Shown here: positions 16,076 through 25,891 of the stretch, one piece after another | Numbering within the stretch: the stretch's first letter is position 1 | Layout: each line of letters begins with the position of its first letter | Assembly (NCBI GenBank): GCA_910585295.1 | Contig: CAJUDE010000004.1 | Span: 1 to 64,000 of the forward strand | Source: an uncultured Lachnospiraceae bacterium | GTDB taxonomy: Bacteria; Bacillota; Clostridia; Lachnospirales; Lachnospiraceae | DNA: 64,000 bases | Direction: 5' to 3' | The notes under the pieces: generated by a model | The model's input: the letters and a program-made list of their open reading frames with translations, nothing else | Database searches by the model: none | Told to the model about the DNA's origin: nothing | Translations under genes and position numbers: made by a program

Positions 16076-18175
16076 TTAGTTCTGGGTAAAGCCCACCCCC
16101 TCAATGACTGTCTTGTCTGTCTCAGTAATTTCCGCGTCATCTTCATCGCGGTATGACCATTCCCATTCAATGACAAAATATCCGGTGCTGCAGTTTTCAA
16201 TATTAGACGCATTTACCGTATACGGGAATGAAGTCGCCGTCCAACTGTTAATCACATCATCCCCCTCTGATTTATGCAAAGTGATTTTTGCTTCCACACG
16301 GGTGGCGTCTAACGGGATACTGTTCGGAAGGTTTATCGCATAATTGTTCAGTGAATAATACTGGGTCGTTATCTTTTTCCCTAAGCTGATGGTCAGCGTA
16401 ACCTGCGTCCACTTCTCCACCGTCTTCCCTGGTGAAATGCTCTGGCTAATCACATTGCCTTCTGGGATATCGTCCGAATAATCGGAGGATGTGCTGACCA
16501 CTTCAATCCCTGCTGCTGTAAGCTCCGCCCGGGCATCCCCTTCTGGCTTATTGCGTACATCCGGCATCTGGATTGTTTCCCTTCCCTGGCTTAACATAAC
16601 GGTTACGGTATCGCCTTTCTTTGCCTTAGCCCCCACATCCGGGCTTTGGGAAATCACCTGGTCGTTCGGTATGGAGTCGTCATGCTGATAATCAAACACC
16701 GGCACCAGGCCAGCGTTGCGCAAAATAGACTCTGCTTCGCCCTTAGACTTTCCTTTTACATCCGGTACATCAAATTCCCCAACGCCGCTGCTGATGGTCA
16801 CACTGATTGTAGTGTTTTTCTCTACCATTGCCCCTTCTTCCTCGCTTTGGGACACAATCTGCCCTTCTGGATATTCCTCAGAAGACTCCTCCCCGCCCCT
16901 CACAATGCCAAGGCCAATATCATTCAACGCCTTCTGCGCTTCTTCATAAGTCTTCCCTTTCAAGCCAATCATCTTTACTTTTTCAGCCTCGTCATCCTCC
17001 TCTTCCTCCCCTGGCTCTTCTGTCCCTTCAACCTTGGGCGGTTCCATGCCGTCCTTTTCCCCGCCGCCAAATTTAAAGAATCCAAGGAAGCTCCCGCCGA
17101 TATAGATGATAATTGCCACAATGATGACTGCCGCCACAATCCCCATAATGGTCACTGCCTTTTCCATCTTAGGGTTTAAAAAGCCTTCGTCATCTTCCTC
17201 TTCGTCATCCTCCTCTTCCACTTCCCCCTCGTCTTCTAACTCTTCTTTATAGTAAATATTCCTGGTCTGCTGCTTGATTGTCTCCACCTCGTCCTGCTTC
17301 ACAATCCTTGTCTTATCCTGCTGCCCCAGTGGGACCATCACCACAAAATCTTCACCTGGGCTAATCAACGCCTTTTTAAGGTCCATCAACAGGTCGCTTA
17401 TGTTGTCATAGCGCCTGTCTGGGCTTTTCTGGGTACATTTCAGGATAATTTTTTCAATACTGATTGGAAGGTTCAGCGCATAGGCGCTTGGCGCCACCAT
17501 CTCTTCCTGCAAATGCTGGATTGCCACCGCCACTGTGGACTCACCGTCAAAAGGCACCTTTCCAGTCACCATTTCGTACATTACAATCCCCAGGGAATAA
17601 ATATCGCTTTTCCCGTCTACAAACCCGTTCCTGGCCTGTTCCGGGGAGGCATAATGCACAGAACCCATCACGTCGGAATTGATGGTGTTGCTGTTTGCCG
17701 CCCGGGCAATCCCAAAATCTGTCACTTTTACTTTGCCCTCTGTGGAAATAATAATATTTTGCGGCTTGATATCCCGGTGGATAATATGCTTGTTATGGGC
17801 GGCTTCAATCCCCCTGCCCACCTGGATAGCAATGCTGACCGCTTCCTTAAAGGACAGCTGCCCCTTCTTCTCAATATAAGTCTTTAATGTAATCCCTTCC
17901 ACATATTCCATAACAATATAATGGATCGAGTTCTCGCTCCCCACATCATATATATTTACAATATTGGGGTGTTCAAGCCCTGCCGCTGACTGGGCTTCCG
18001 TCCGAAACTTTGTCACAAAGTTCACGTCCTCGGAAAACTCCTGCTTGAGTACTTTAACCCCCACAAACCGCCCAAGGATATGGTCTTTTGCCTTATAGAC
18101 GTCAGCCATCCCCCCGGTTCCTGCTTTCCCTAATATTTCATACCTGTCTGCAAGATAGATTCCCTCTCTTAACAT
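16076..18175 (-). CDS. prkC: PASTA-domain serine/threonine protein kinase
   Basis: A 699-residue membrane kinase of the PrkC/Stk1 family that senses muropeptides and phosphorylates cell-wall, division and translation targets. Residues 1-270 are a Hanks-type kinase (GTGGMADVY glycine loop, VKVLK lysine, HRDIKPQN loop, DFGIA, APE replaced by SPEQ). An acidic linker (about 315-335) precedes one transmembrane helix near 345-370. Outside are three PASTA repeats (about 405-605) and a C-terminal beta-rich domain of some 95 residues. The start overlaps the phosphatase gene by 7 bases, so the kinase and its antagonist are translated together. Confidence 0.95.
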   Translation of the reverse strand: MLREGIYLADRYEILGKAGTGGMADVYKAKDHILGRFVGVKVLKQEFSEDVNFVTKFRTEAQSAAGLEHPNIVNIYDVGSENSIHYIVMEYVEGITLKTYIEKKGQLSFKEAVSIAIQVGRGIEAAHNKHIIHRDIKPQNIIISTEGKVKVTDFGIARAANSNTINSDVMGSVHYASPEQARNGFVDGKSDIYSLGIVMYEMVTGKVPFDGESTVAVAIQHLQEEMVAPSAYALNLPISIEKIILKCTQKSPDRRYDNISDLLMDLKKALISPGEDFVVMVPLGQQDKTRIVKQDEVETIKQQTRNIYYKEELEDEGEVEEEDDEEEDDEGFLNPKMEKAVTIMGIVAAVIIVAIIIYIGGSFLGFFKFGGGEKDGMEPPKVEGTEEPGEEEEDDEAEKVKMIGLKGKTYEEAQKALNDIGLGIVRGGEESSEEYPEGQIVSQSEEEGAMVEKNTTISVTISSGVGEFDVPDVKGKSKGEAESILRNAGLVPVFDYQHDDSIPNDQVISQSPDVGAKAKKGDTVTVMLSQGRETIQMPDVRNKPEGDARAELTAAGIEVVSTSSDYSDDIPEGNVISQSISPGKTVEKWTQVTLTISLGKKITTQYYSLNNYAINLPNSIPLDATRVEAKITLHKSEGDDVINSWTATSFPYTVNASNIENCSTGYFVIEWEWSYRDEDDAEITETDKTVIEGVGFTQN

Positions 18176-18912
18176 ATTTTCACCTCACCTGAAAATGGTT
18201 CTGTCAAAATCACCGTAATATTATCATTCCCGCCATAACTGTTGGCAGCGTCAATCAGTTCATCCATGGCATCCCCAATATCTTGTCTTTCATTTATAAT
18301 ATTAAATATCTCCTGGTCTTCTAGCATATCGGTCAGCCCGTCCGAACACATCAATATCTGGTCCCCTTCTTTTAATTCTACCTCAAAGAAGTCCACCTCA
18401 ACCTCTCGCCCGCCGCCAACTGCCCTGGTTATAATATTCCGGTCTGGATGCATCCTCGCCACTTCCTGGGAAATTTCCCCCCGCCGCACCATTTCCTGCA
18501 CATAGGAATGGTCTTTTGTAATCTGCCGGAACAACTGGCCTACAAGGTATAGCCGGCTGTCCCCTACATTCGCCACGCACAGGTCATGGCCCTGTACCGT
18601 CGCCACCACCACCGTGGTCCCCATGCCCTCTAAGTCAATGTCTGTCTGGGCTTTCTCCATAACCGCCTTATTCGCCCGCTGGATCGCCTTCTTTATTATG
18701 GCAATGGGCGAAACCTCACTGCTGGTCCTCACAAAATCCACAATTGTCTCTACCGTATATCTTGAGGCGTAATCTCCCGCATTATGACCACCCATGCCAT
18801 CCGCTAAAATTAGCAGGTTCGGCAGATTCCCAACTGGCGTTTCGGAGGTATACATATAATCCTGGTTCATATCCCGTCTTCTCCCCGTATCCGTTCTGGA
18901 AAAAGTCTTCAT
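18169..18912 (-). CDS. prpC: PP2C-family serine/threonine phosphatase (Stp/PrpC)
   Basis: A 247-residue cytosolic metal-dependent phosphatase that reverses phosphorylation by the adjacent PASTA kinase. PP2C motifs are present in order: RRDMNQD near residue 13, ILADGMGGHNAGDYAS (metal-binding Asp and Gly), VANVGDSRLYL, ITKDHSYV and MCSDGLTDML, with the final GGNDNITVI. It lies 9 bases after rlmN and overlaps prkC, the standard Firmicutes arrangement. Confidence 0.95.
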   Translation of the reverse strand: MKTFSRTDTGRRRDMNQDYMYTSETPVGNLPNLLILADGMGGHNAGDYASRYTVETIVDFVRTSSEVSPIAIIKKAIQRANKAVMEKAQTDIDLEGMGTTVVVATVQGHDLCVANVGDSRLYLVGQLFRQITKDHSYVQEMVRRGEISQEVARMHPDRNIITRAVGGGREVEVDFFEVELKEGDQILMCSDGLTDMLEDQEIFNIINERQDIGDAMDELIDAANSYGGNDNITVILTEPFSGEVKIC

Positions 18913-18921
18913 GCTTCCCGC

Positions 18922-19956
18922 CTACCTTTCTGAAAATCGTCTCCGCAATTGTCCACAGGCTCCGTCAATATCCTGTCCCATTTCCCTTCTAATAGTAACA
19001 TTTATTCCATATTTTTCAAGTTTATTTTTGAAATTCAAAGTGGCCTGGCGGCTTGGCGGCACAAACCCCCGCCCTTTCACTGGGTTGACCGGAATCAGGT
19101 TCACATGGCAGTTTATCCCCCGAATCAGCCCTGCAAGCTGCCGGGCATCCGCTTCCCCGTCGTTGGCGCCTGCCACCAGGCTATACTCAAACGTAATTCT
19201 CCGCCCTGTCTGCTGCACATAATGCCTGCATGCCTCCACCACCTGGATGACCCCATATTTTTTTGCCACTGGCATCAGCAGAAGCCTTTTTTCCTGGGAC
19301 GGGGCATGGAGGGACAGCGCAAGCGTAACTTGAAGCCCCTCCTCTGCCAGATGATATATATTTGGGACAATGCCGCAGGTGGATATTGTAAGGTTCCGCT
19401 GGCTGATATTCAACCCGTTCCCATCCGATATCATCCTGATAAATTTCAACAGGTTCCCATAGTTGTCCAATGGCTCCCCCATCCCCATCACAACTACATG
19501 GGACACCCGCCTCCCACTGTCCTTCTGAATCTGGTATACCTGCTCTAACATTTCCGCAGGCGTAAGGTTGCGCACCAGCCCGCCCAATGCAGAAGCGCAG
19601 AACTGGCATCCCATACGGCACCCAACCTGGGAGGAAATGCATACGCTGTCCCCATGCCTGTAATGCATCAGGACGCTTTCCACCATGTTCCCATCTGCCA
19701 AAGAAAACAGGTACTTCCGGGTCCCATCCACTTGGGAACACTGCACCTTTTCCTTATGCAGCACAGCCAGTTCGCATGTATTTGTTAATTTATCCTTTAA
19801 TTTTTTTGAAATATCTGTCATTTCCTCAAATGTTTCCGCATGCTTCACATGCAGCCAGGAATAAACCTGTTTCGCCCGAAATGGCTGTTCCCCCAGGGAA
19901 ACAAGGAACTCCTTCAATTCTGTTTGGTTCCATGACTTTATATCTGCTTTTTCCAT
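18922..19956 (-). CDS. rlmN: 23S rRNA (adenine2503-C2)/tRNA methyltransferase RlmN
   Basis: A 344-residue radical-SAM enzyme that methylates C2 of A2503 in 23S rRNA and A37 in some tRNAs. The [4Fe-4S] cysteines lie in GCRMGCQFC (CxxxCxxC), the SAM-binding GMGEPLDN motif follows, and the C-terminal Cys that carries the methylene is in DIDGACGQLRRR. SQVGCRMGC and TLSTCGIVP-like segments match RlmN and not the resistance enzyme Cfr. The gene follows rsmB by 3 bases. Confidence 0.95.
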   Translation of the reverse strand: MEKADIKSWNQTELKEFLVSLGEQPFRAKQVYSWLHVKHAETFEEMTDISKKLKDKLTNTCELAVLHKEKVQCSQVDGTRKYLFSLADGNMVESVLMHYRHGDSVCISSQVGCRMGCQFCASALGGLVRNLTPAEMLEQVYQIQKDSGRRVSHVVVMGMGEPLDNYGNLLKFIRMISDGNGLNISQRNLTISTCGIVPNIYHLAEEGLQVTLALSLHAPSQEKRLLLMPVAKKYGVIQVVEACRHYVQQTGRRITFEYSLVAGANDGEADARQLAGLIRGINCHVNLIPVNPVKGRGFVPPSRQATLNFKNKLEKYGINVTIRREMGQDIDGACGQLRRRFSER

Positions 19957-19959
19957 AAA

Positions 19960-21267
19960 TTACTCTTTCTTTCTAAACTTTGCCAGGAAAAACCCGTCGC
20001 ACATGCCTTTTTGGGGCAAAATCTGTTTTTGCTGCTCTAGGCAAAATTCTGGATGCCCCTGCAAAAACCATGCCGCGTTGCCTTCATTTTCCTCATAATT
20101 AATGGTGCAAGTGCTGTACAAAAGCGCCCCTCCCGGCTTGACATACTGACGGACAGTATGGAGGATCTCCCGTTGAAGGGCGGCAAGCTCCCTACAGGCT
20201 GTTTCCTTTAATCTATATTTAATATCTGCTTTCCTTCCTATCACCCCTAACCCAGAGCAGGGCAAGTCTGCAACCACTATGTCTGCTTTTCCAACTTTCT
20301 CCTTGTCCAATACCCTGGCATCCGCCGCTTTGGCACAAATATTGGGAAGTTGGCAGCGCGCTATGTTTTCCCGTATCAGGGAAACTTTATGTTCTGTCAA
20401 GTCCCTGGCTTCCACCAGCCCGGTCCCATTTAAAAGCTCCGCCATATGGATGCTTTTCCCGCCGGGGGCTGCACAAACATCCAAGACATAATTTCCTTCT
20501 TTGGGGTCCGCCCACAGCCCAACCTGCATGGAGCTTACATCCTGCACATGGAATTTCCCTGCTGTAAAAGCTGGAATCCGCTCTAACGTATCATAACCCT
20601 CAAGAAAAAGAACATCTATAAGCCCAGGGTCTTTGACTTGCACCTGGGCTGCTTTCAGTTCTTTTTCCAATTCTTCCTTTGTGGTTTTCAGGGGATTGAC
20701 CCGAATTGCGGTTGGCTGTTTGGCCAGGAATGCTTCCAGAATCTTTTCAATCTGCCCAAATGAATAGGTTTGCTGCCACATCTTGATGACCCATTCTGGC
20801 ATGGAATACCTAAGGGAAAGGTATTTCAACGGCTCCGCCTCCCTGTCTGGCATAGGAACGCCCATTAGGTTCCTGCTAATGTTGCGCAAGACCCCGTTTA
20901 CAAATCCCTTTAAATTCCGAAAGCCCCTAGCCTGCGCCAGCTTTACCGCCTCATTGCAGGTGGCGGAAGCTGGGACAGCATCCATATATTTCAGTTCATA
21001 AACGCTGCTCCTTAGGATGCAGCGTACCACAGGCTTCATTTTTTTCACTTCCACGCTGGAAAACTGGTTCAGCACATAATCAATCCATATCATATGTTCC
21101 AGCGTGCCTTCGCATACACGTTTCAGGAAGCTGCGTTCCTGCTTATCCAAATATCGGTATTTGTCCAGGACATTGCGTATGGCAATATGGCTGTATTCCC
21201 CGTCCCGCGTAACCGCCAGCATAACTTCCAGCACTAATTCCCTGACATTTACGGTACTGCTGCCCAT
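19960..21267 (-). CDS. rsmB: 16S rRNA (cytosine967-C5)-methyltransferase RsmB
   Basis: A 435-residue enzyme with an N-terminal NusB-like RNA-binding domain (about residues 1-135) and a C-terminal Rossmann methyltransferase that modifies C967 of 16S rRNA with SAM. Motifs are CAAPGGKS (SAM binding), ADLPCSGLGVIGRK (motif IV, Cys for product release) and STCTINYEENE (motif VI, catalytic Cys). The position between the zinc protease gene and rlmN is conserved in Firmicutes. The start is ATG 21267. Confidence 0.95.
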   Translation of the reverse strand: MGSSTVNVRELVLEVMLAVTRDGEYSHIAIRNVLDKYRYLDKQERSFLKRVCEGTLEHMIWIDYVLNQFSSVEVKKMKPVVRCILRSSVYELKYMDAVPASATCNEAVKLAQARGFRNLKGFVNGVLRNISRNLMGVPMPDREAEPLKYLSLRYSMPEWVIKMWQQTYSFGQIEKILEAFLAKQPTAIRVNPLKTTKEELEKELKAAQVQVKDPGLIDVLFLEGYDTLERIPAFTAGKFHVQDVSSMQVGLWADPKEGNYVLDVCAAPGGKSIHMAELLNGTGLVEARDLTEHKVSLIRENIARCQLPNICAKAADARVLDKEKVGKADIVVADLPCSGLGVIGRKADIKYRLKETACRELAALQREILHTVRQYVKPGGALLYSTCTINYEENEGNAAWFLQGHPEFCLEQQKQILPQKGMCDGFFLAKFRKKE

Positions 21268-21287
21268 AATCCCTCCAATCCCTTCTT

Positions 21288-21992
21288 CTAATCGTTCCTT
21301 CTTCCGGCAAGAAGCACCAAACGCAAAAGCTGCAGGATTGACGCCGCTGCGCCAGCCACATAAGTCAATGCCGCCGCTTTAAGGACTTTTTTCGTCCCCT
21401 TAAGCTCCTCCTGCGCCAAAATCCCCGTCTCCCCTAAAATCCTGACTGCACGGCTGGATGCGTTAAATTCCACAGGCAGGGTGACAAGCTGGAACAGCAC
21501 TGCCAAAGAGAAACATAAAATCCCAATATTAATCAGTAAAGACCCGGTACTGCTGGTGATGAACAAACCAATGACAATCAAAGGCCACGCCAGAAAAGAG
21601 CCGAAATTAGCTAACGGCACAATGGCGCTGCGGATACTTAAAGGCGCATAATCTTTCTGATGCTGGATGGCATGCCCACACTCATGGGCAGCTACCCCAA
21701 CAGCCGCCACAGAAGACGACCCATAAGTGCTGTCAGACAGCCTTAACACCTTATTGCGCGGGTCATAATGGTCTGTCAGGTTCCCAGAAATATGCTGCAC
21801 GCTCACATCATAGATCCCTGCGGTATGCAAAATATGCTCCGCCGCCTGCGCCCCCGTCATGCCCGACATGCTACGGACTCTGTTATATTTATTGAACGTA
21901 GTGTTCACCCTTGCCGAGGCAATCAGGCAAATCACCGCCCCAACTACAACTAAAATATACGTGGGGTCAAAATAATATCCATACAGTGGCAT
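21288..21992 (-). CDS. Neutral zinc metallopeptidase, YugP-like membrane protein
   Basis: A 234-residue protein of the YugP family. It has an N-terminal hydrophobic helix (about residues 7-25), the zinc-binding HECGH in VAAHECGHAIQ (near residue 122), and two or three helices in the C-terminal half (about 135-190 and 215-230). The family is predicted to be a membrane metallopeptidase; its substrate is unknown. An AAGGAG site precedes the ATG. It heads the rsmB-rlmN-prpC segment of the operon, after a 200-base gap that carries a dispersed repeat. Confidence 0.85.
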   Translation of the reverse strand: MPLYGYYFDPTYILVVVGAVICLIASARVNTTFNKYNRVRSMSGMTGAQAAEHILHTAGIYDVSVQHISGNLTDHYDPRNKVLRLSDSTYGSSSVAAVGVAAHECGHAIQHQKDYAPLSIRSAIVPLANFGSFLAWPLIVIGLFITSSTGSLLINIGILCFSLAVLFQLVTLPVEFNASSRAVRILGETGILAQEELKGTKKVLKAAALTYVAGAAASILQLLRLVLLAGRRND

Positions 21993-22043
21993 AAAATCAC
22001 TCCTTCTTTCTTTTATTTATAGGCAACTGCAAAACTGCTAAAA

Positions 22044-22183
22044 CCATGTTCAGCAGGGGCTTCCATAATTTTTAAGCCTTGGTTCCATGGCGCCAAAATG
22101 CATTTCTTAGCTTTTGTATGGTGAAATACTTCTGCTTACATTTTTTGAACTAGATATGAAATTTATCAAATGATTGAGTTTCC
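22044..22183. repeat. 140-bp dispersed repeat, copy 1
   Basis: This fills the gap between fmt and the zinc protease gene. It matches 60021-60161 over about 140 bp in the same orientation (shared CCATGTTCAGCA, TTCCATGGCGC, TTTTGTATG and ATATGAAATT blocks). It looks like a shortened version of the MITE-like element at 59893-60166, sharing its right end. Confidence 0.65.
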
Positions 22184-22193
22184 AAATTTTCTA

Positions 22194-23129
22194 TTATTTC
22201 CCTAGCCGTTTCCCAGCTTCCAAAGGGAACCCTCGAAGGAAAGCGTCTGCGCCCATCCTTTTTTTCCCTTCCATCTGGATTTCCTTTAACACTAAAACCC
22301 CCTGGCCGCATTGGACCCCTATGGAATCTTTTGCAACGGACACAATGGTTCCCGGCTCCTGCGCAGGGCCATTCTCTTGCCGCACGCTTGCCTGCCAGAT
22401 TTTTAATGTCCTGCCATCCAGGTACGTGTAGGCGCTTGGCCATGGGTTCAGCCCCCGGACCAGCCGTTCCAATTCCCGGGCTGGTTTCCCCCAGTCCACT
22501 TCACCCATCTGTTTTTTGATCATCTTCGTATAGGTTGCTTCTTCCTGGTTTTGCGGCACAGGCTGTATAGCCCCCCTGGCAATCAATTCCAATGCTTCCA
22601 CGCAAAGGGCGGCGCCTGTCTGTGCCAGACGTCCAAAAAGGCTCCCGCCTGTCTCGTCCTTGTGGAGGGCCACCTCTTCTTTCAGGAGCATATCCCCGGT
22701 ATCCAGCCCTTCATCCATCTGCATAATCGTTACGCCAGTCACTTGCTCCCCATTGATTACCGCCCATTGGATCGGGGCGGCGCCGCGGTATTTCGGCAGC
22801 AGGGAAGCATGGACGTTGACGCACCCATAACGCGGCATTTCCAAAATCTCTTTTGGGAGGATCTGCCCAAAGGCTGCAACGACAATGATATCTGCGTCCT
22901 GCCCCCTTAAATATTCCACGCATTCTGCCTCCCGCACCCGCCTGGGCTGGTAAACCTCAATCCCATGCGCCAGGGCGGCCTCCTTCACAGGCGTGCGCTG
23001 CATAGCCTTGCCCCTTCCCTTGGGTTTATCCGGCTGGGTAACCACCAGGGCGATTTCATGCCCTTTCTGTATTAACGCTTCCAAAGCCCCTACCGCAAAA
23101 TCCGGGGTTCCCATAAAAATAATCCTCAT
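22194..23129 (-). CDS. fmt: Methionyl-tRNA formyltransferase
   Basis: A 311-residue enzyme that formylates initiator Met-tRNA using 10-formyl-THF. The N-terminal formyltransferase domain starts MRIIFMGTPDFAVG and contains the catalytic block with Asn, His and Asp (VNVHASLLPKYRGAAPIQ; MDEGLDTGDM); the C-terminal OB-like domain binds tRNA. The start at 23129 is preferred over 23168 because it gives the family's usual N-terminus and has GAGGAAGAG just upstream, within the end of def. Def and Fmt act in opposite directions on the same formyl group and are normally encoded together. Confidence 0.95.
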   Translation of the reverse strand: MRIIFMGTPDFAVGALEALIQKGHEIALVVTQPDKPKGRGKAMQRTPVKEAALAHGIEVYQPRRVREAECVEYLRGQDADIIVVAAFGQILPKEILEMPRYGCVNVHASLLPKYRGAAPIQWAVINGEQVTGVTIMQMDEGLDTGDMLLKEEVALHKDETGGSLFGRLAQTGAALCVEALELIARGAIQPVPQNQEEATYTKMIKKQMGEVDWGKPARELERLVRGLNPWPSAYTYLDGRTLKIWQASVRQENGPAQEPGTIVSVAKDSIGVQCGQGVLVLKEIQMEGKKRMGADAFLRGFPLEAGKRLGK

Positions 23130-23133
23130 AAGG

Positions 23134-23613
23134 TCACTCTTCCTCCTCATCCTCATAAACGGCGTCATGGAGCGGCCCCTCTATCTTTTCCACATACATA
23201 TGCCCGTCCAGATGGTCAATTTCATGGCAGAATGCCCGTGCCAGCAGTTCTTCCCCTTCCACCTCAAAACGCTCCATATTTTCATCCCATGCCTCAACCT
23301 TTACATAATAAGGCCTTGTCACTGTGCCGGCTTTCCCTGGGAGGCTTAAGCACCCTTCGTCGCCGGTCTGTTCCCCACGGCTGGCAATAATACGTGGATT
23401 AATCAGCACAATAGGGCCGTCCCCCACGTCAATCACCACCAAACGTTTTAAAATCCCAACCTGTGACGCCGCAAGCCCCACGCCATTCCCGTCATACATT
23501 GTCTCCAGCATATCCTCAATCAATACCTTAAGTTTTGGGGTTACCTCTTTCACTTCCCTGCATTTTTTTGTTAATATTTCATCACCCATCTGACGGATAT
23601 TCCGCAAAGCCAT
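23134..23613 (-). CDS. def: Peptide deformylase
   Basis: A 159-residue iron/zinc hydrolase that removes the N-formyl group from new proteins. All three motifs are present: GVGLAASQVG (motif 1), EGCLSLPG (motif 2, metal-binding Cys) and CHEIDHLDG (motif 3, HExxH). The tail is acidic (EDEEEE). AAGGAGG precedes the ATG. It lies 15 bases after priA and 4 bases before fmt. Confidence 0.96.
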   Translation of the reverse strand: MALRNIRQMGDEILTKKCREVKEVTPKLKVLIEDMLETMYDGNGVGLAASQVGILKRLVVIDVGDGPIVLINPRIIASRGEQTGDEGCLSLPGKAGTVTRPYYVKVEAWDENMERFEVEGEELLARAFCHEIDHLDGHMYVEKIEGPLHDAVYEDEEEE

Positions 23614-23628
23614 AATTTTTCCTCCTTA

Positions 23629-25875
23629 TTAAAAACCATTCATTGGATCAAAGTCAAACTGCATGATAATATTTGCAAACTCCCGATGGCTGCCCACAAA
23701 CGCTTCCAGCACATCTTTTATCTTCACTAATTCCTGGTAATCTTCATGCTTAAAATATATCACCTTTTTATAGATATCCTTCACCTTTGCCACCGCTGCA
23801 TTTGCCGGGCCGACCACCGACAGCCCTGAGAGCTTCCCACTGTCCTGTGCCTGGCGCACTTTCTTGCCCAGCAGCTCCGCGCTTAAGGCCGCCGTCATCT
23901 CGTCTTTGGACGCCACAAGCATTGCCATCATATGCCCGCAGGGAGGGTAACCCATCAATTTCCGGCATTCCATCTCTGTTTCATAAAATTTCACATAATC
24001 CTGCTGCCCAGCCAGTTCAATACAATAATGGCTGGGGCTGTAAGTCTGTATCACCACTTCCCCTGGAAGGCTGCCCCGGCCTGCCCGGCCTGCCGCCTGC
24101 GCCAAAAGCTGGAACGTCCGCTCCACTGCATGGAACTCGCTGATATACAGTGACAAATCCGCCGCCAACACCCCAACCAACGTCACATTTGGGAAATCAT
24201 GCCCTTTGACAATCATCTGCGTTCCAATTAAGATATCTGCCTCCTGGTTTGCAAAAGACGATAAAATTTTCTCATACCCAGCCTTATTCCTTGTGGTGTC
24301 AAAATCCATCCGCAATACCCTTGCCCCTGGAAATTTCCTTTTTACAATCTCCTCAACTTTTTGGGTGCCTGCCTTAAACCCGCTGATATATTTAGAGCCG
24401 CATTCTGGGCAGGCTGCAGGGACAGGCTCTTCATGCCCGCAATAATGGCAGACCATCCTCCCATTGTTATGCTGGCTCAGCGCCACATCGCAATGGGGGC
24501 ATTTCAGCACATGCCCGCAAGACCGGCAGGAAACAAAGCCCGCCATCCCCCTGCGGTTAATAAACAGCATGACCTGCTGCTTTTGGTTTAGCCGCCCCTC
24601 TATCAATTCTTGAAGGCGCCCGCTTAAAATAGAACGGTTCCCTTGCTTTAATTCTTCCCGCAAATCTACAATCTCACACCTTGGAAGCGGCTTTTCCTCA
24701 ATTCTTTTTTCCAGTTTCAGCAGGGCATATTCCCCCTGCATTGCCTTATAATAGCTGTCTAAAGACGGCGTTGCGGAGCCTAGCACAACAGCCGCCCCAA
24801 CCATCCTGGCCCGCTCAATTGCCGTCTCCCGGGCATGGTAACGGGGCAGCGTTTCGCTTTTATAGCTGGTTTCATGCTCCTCGTCTATAATAATAACCCC
24901 TAAATTTGAAAACGGCGTGAACAATGCAGACCGCGGCCCTATCATAACGTCCAATTCCCCATGCTTCGCCCGTTCAAACTGGTCATAACGTTCCCCGGCG
25001 GACATTTTGGAGTTCAAAATCGACACCCTTTCGCCAAACCGCTGGTAAAATCGCACCACAGTCTGGTAGGTCAATGCAATTTCTGGTATCAGCACAATAG
25101 CCTGTTTCCCCTCTTCCACCATTTTTGCGATTAACTCTATGTACACGGCAGTCTTCCCGCTTCCAGTCACCCCATGGAGCAGCCAGGTTTTATGCCGCCC
25201 TTTTTGGGCGTCCTTCCAGATGCAGCCCACCAATTCCTGCTGCTCTTGATTCAGGGTAAGCTGTTCCTTGCCCTGCTTAAATTCCTCGCCAAATGGGCTG
25301 CGGTACATCCGCTTTTCTTCCACGCTTAAAATGCCCATCGCCCCCATGGCGCGGACTACGGAAGCCGTGATATTCAGTTTGCCAGTCACCGCCTCATAGG
25401 GAAGCGGGCTTTGCTCCATCAATGCCGTAAGGAGCCTTGCCCTTGCCTTATGGTTTTTCTTCTCAAATAGCGCAAGCTGCCCTGAGGCCTCTTTTTTGCT
25501 TAACTCAAGCTTCACAAAGCGCTGTTTTTTCTCCCTAGCCTTTTGCTTGATGGGAAGCACGGTCTTTAGGGCATGGTTCATGGTCCCCCCATAGTTTTTG
25601 CGCATCCACCCAGCCAGGGCGATTAGCTGGGACTCAATGGGGACGCTCCCCTCCACAACGCCATAGATTTCTTTCATTTTCCCTAAATCATACTCTGGCT
25701 TGTCAGTCAGCTCCACCACGTAGCCCGTTGCCCTGCGTTCCCCGTTCCCAAAGGGGATTTCCACCTGCATCCCTACGGAAAGTTTTTCCTGTAAATCCCC
25801 CGGCACTTTATATTGAAATGCCTTATCTAGTTTTTCATGGGAAATATCAATAATTATATTGGCATATTCCGCCAT
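23629..25875 (-). CDS. priA: Primosomal replication-restart helicase PriA
   Basis: A 748-residue superfamily 2 DNA helicase that restarts collapsed forks. The N-terminal part is the 3'-DNA-binding domain. The helicase core has Walker A in GVTGSGKTAVY, the DEEH box in IIDEEHETSYK and later motifs GTQMIVKGHDF and AAGRAGR. A cluster of eight cysteines (CRSCGHVLKCPHC; CHYCGH; CPECGS) binds two zinc ions. Full length. It sits 16 bases after murE in the housekeeping operon. Confidence 0.96.
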   Translation of the reverse strand: MAEYANIIIDISHEKLDKAFQYKVPGDLQEKLSVGMQVEIPFGNGERRATGYVVELTDKPEYDLGKMKEIYGVVEGSVPIESQLIALAGWMRKNYGGTMNHALKTVLPIKQKAREKKQRFVKLELSKKEASGQLALFEKKNHKARARLLTALMEQSPLPYEAVTGKLNITASVVRAMGAMGILSVEEKRMYRSPFGEEFKQGKEQLTLNQEQQELVGCIWKDAQKGRHKTWLLHGVTGSGKTAVYIELIAKMVEEGKQAIVLIPEIALTYQTVVRFYQRFGERVSILNSKMSAGERYDQFERAKHGELDVMIGPRSALFTPFSNLGVIIIDEEHETSYKSETLPRYHARETAIERARMVGAAVVLGSATPSLDSYYKAMQGEYALLKLEKRIEEKPLPRCEIVDLREELKQGNRSILSGRLQELIEGRLNQKQQVMLFINRRGMAGFVSCRSCGHVLKCPHCDVALSQHNNGRMVCHYCGHEEPVPAACPECGSKYISGFKAGTQKVEEIVKRKFPGARVLRMDFDTTRNKAGYEKILSSFANQEADILIGTQMIVKGHDFPNVTLVGVLAADLSLYISEFHAVERTFQLLAQAAGRAGRGSLPGEVVIQTYSPSHYCIELAGQQDYVKFYETEMECRKLMGYPPCGHMMAMLVASKDEMTAALSAELLGKKVRQAQDSGKLSGLSVVGPANAAVAKVKDIYKKVIYFKHEDYQELVKIKDVLEAFVGSHREFANIIMQFDFDPMNGF

Positions 25876-25891
25876 CGCTGCATCACCTGCA

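Noticed and set aside
16646..17179. 177-codon plus-strand frame opposite prkC
   Set aside because: Antisense shadow of the PASTA and acidic-linker region; unlikely composition.
18922..19956. Possibility that the RlmN-like gene is the resistance methylase Cfr
   Set aside because: Length, position in the rsmB-prpC-prkC operon and motif spacing fit housekeeping RlmN.
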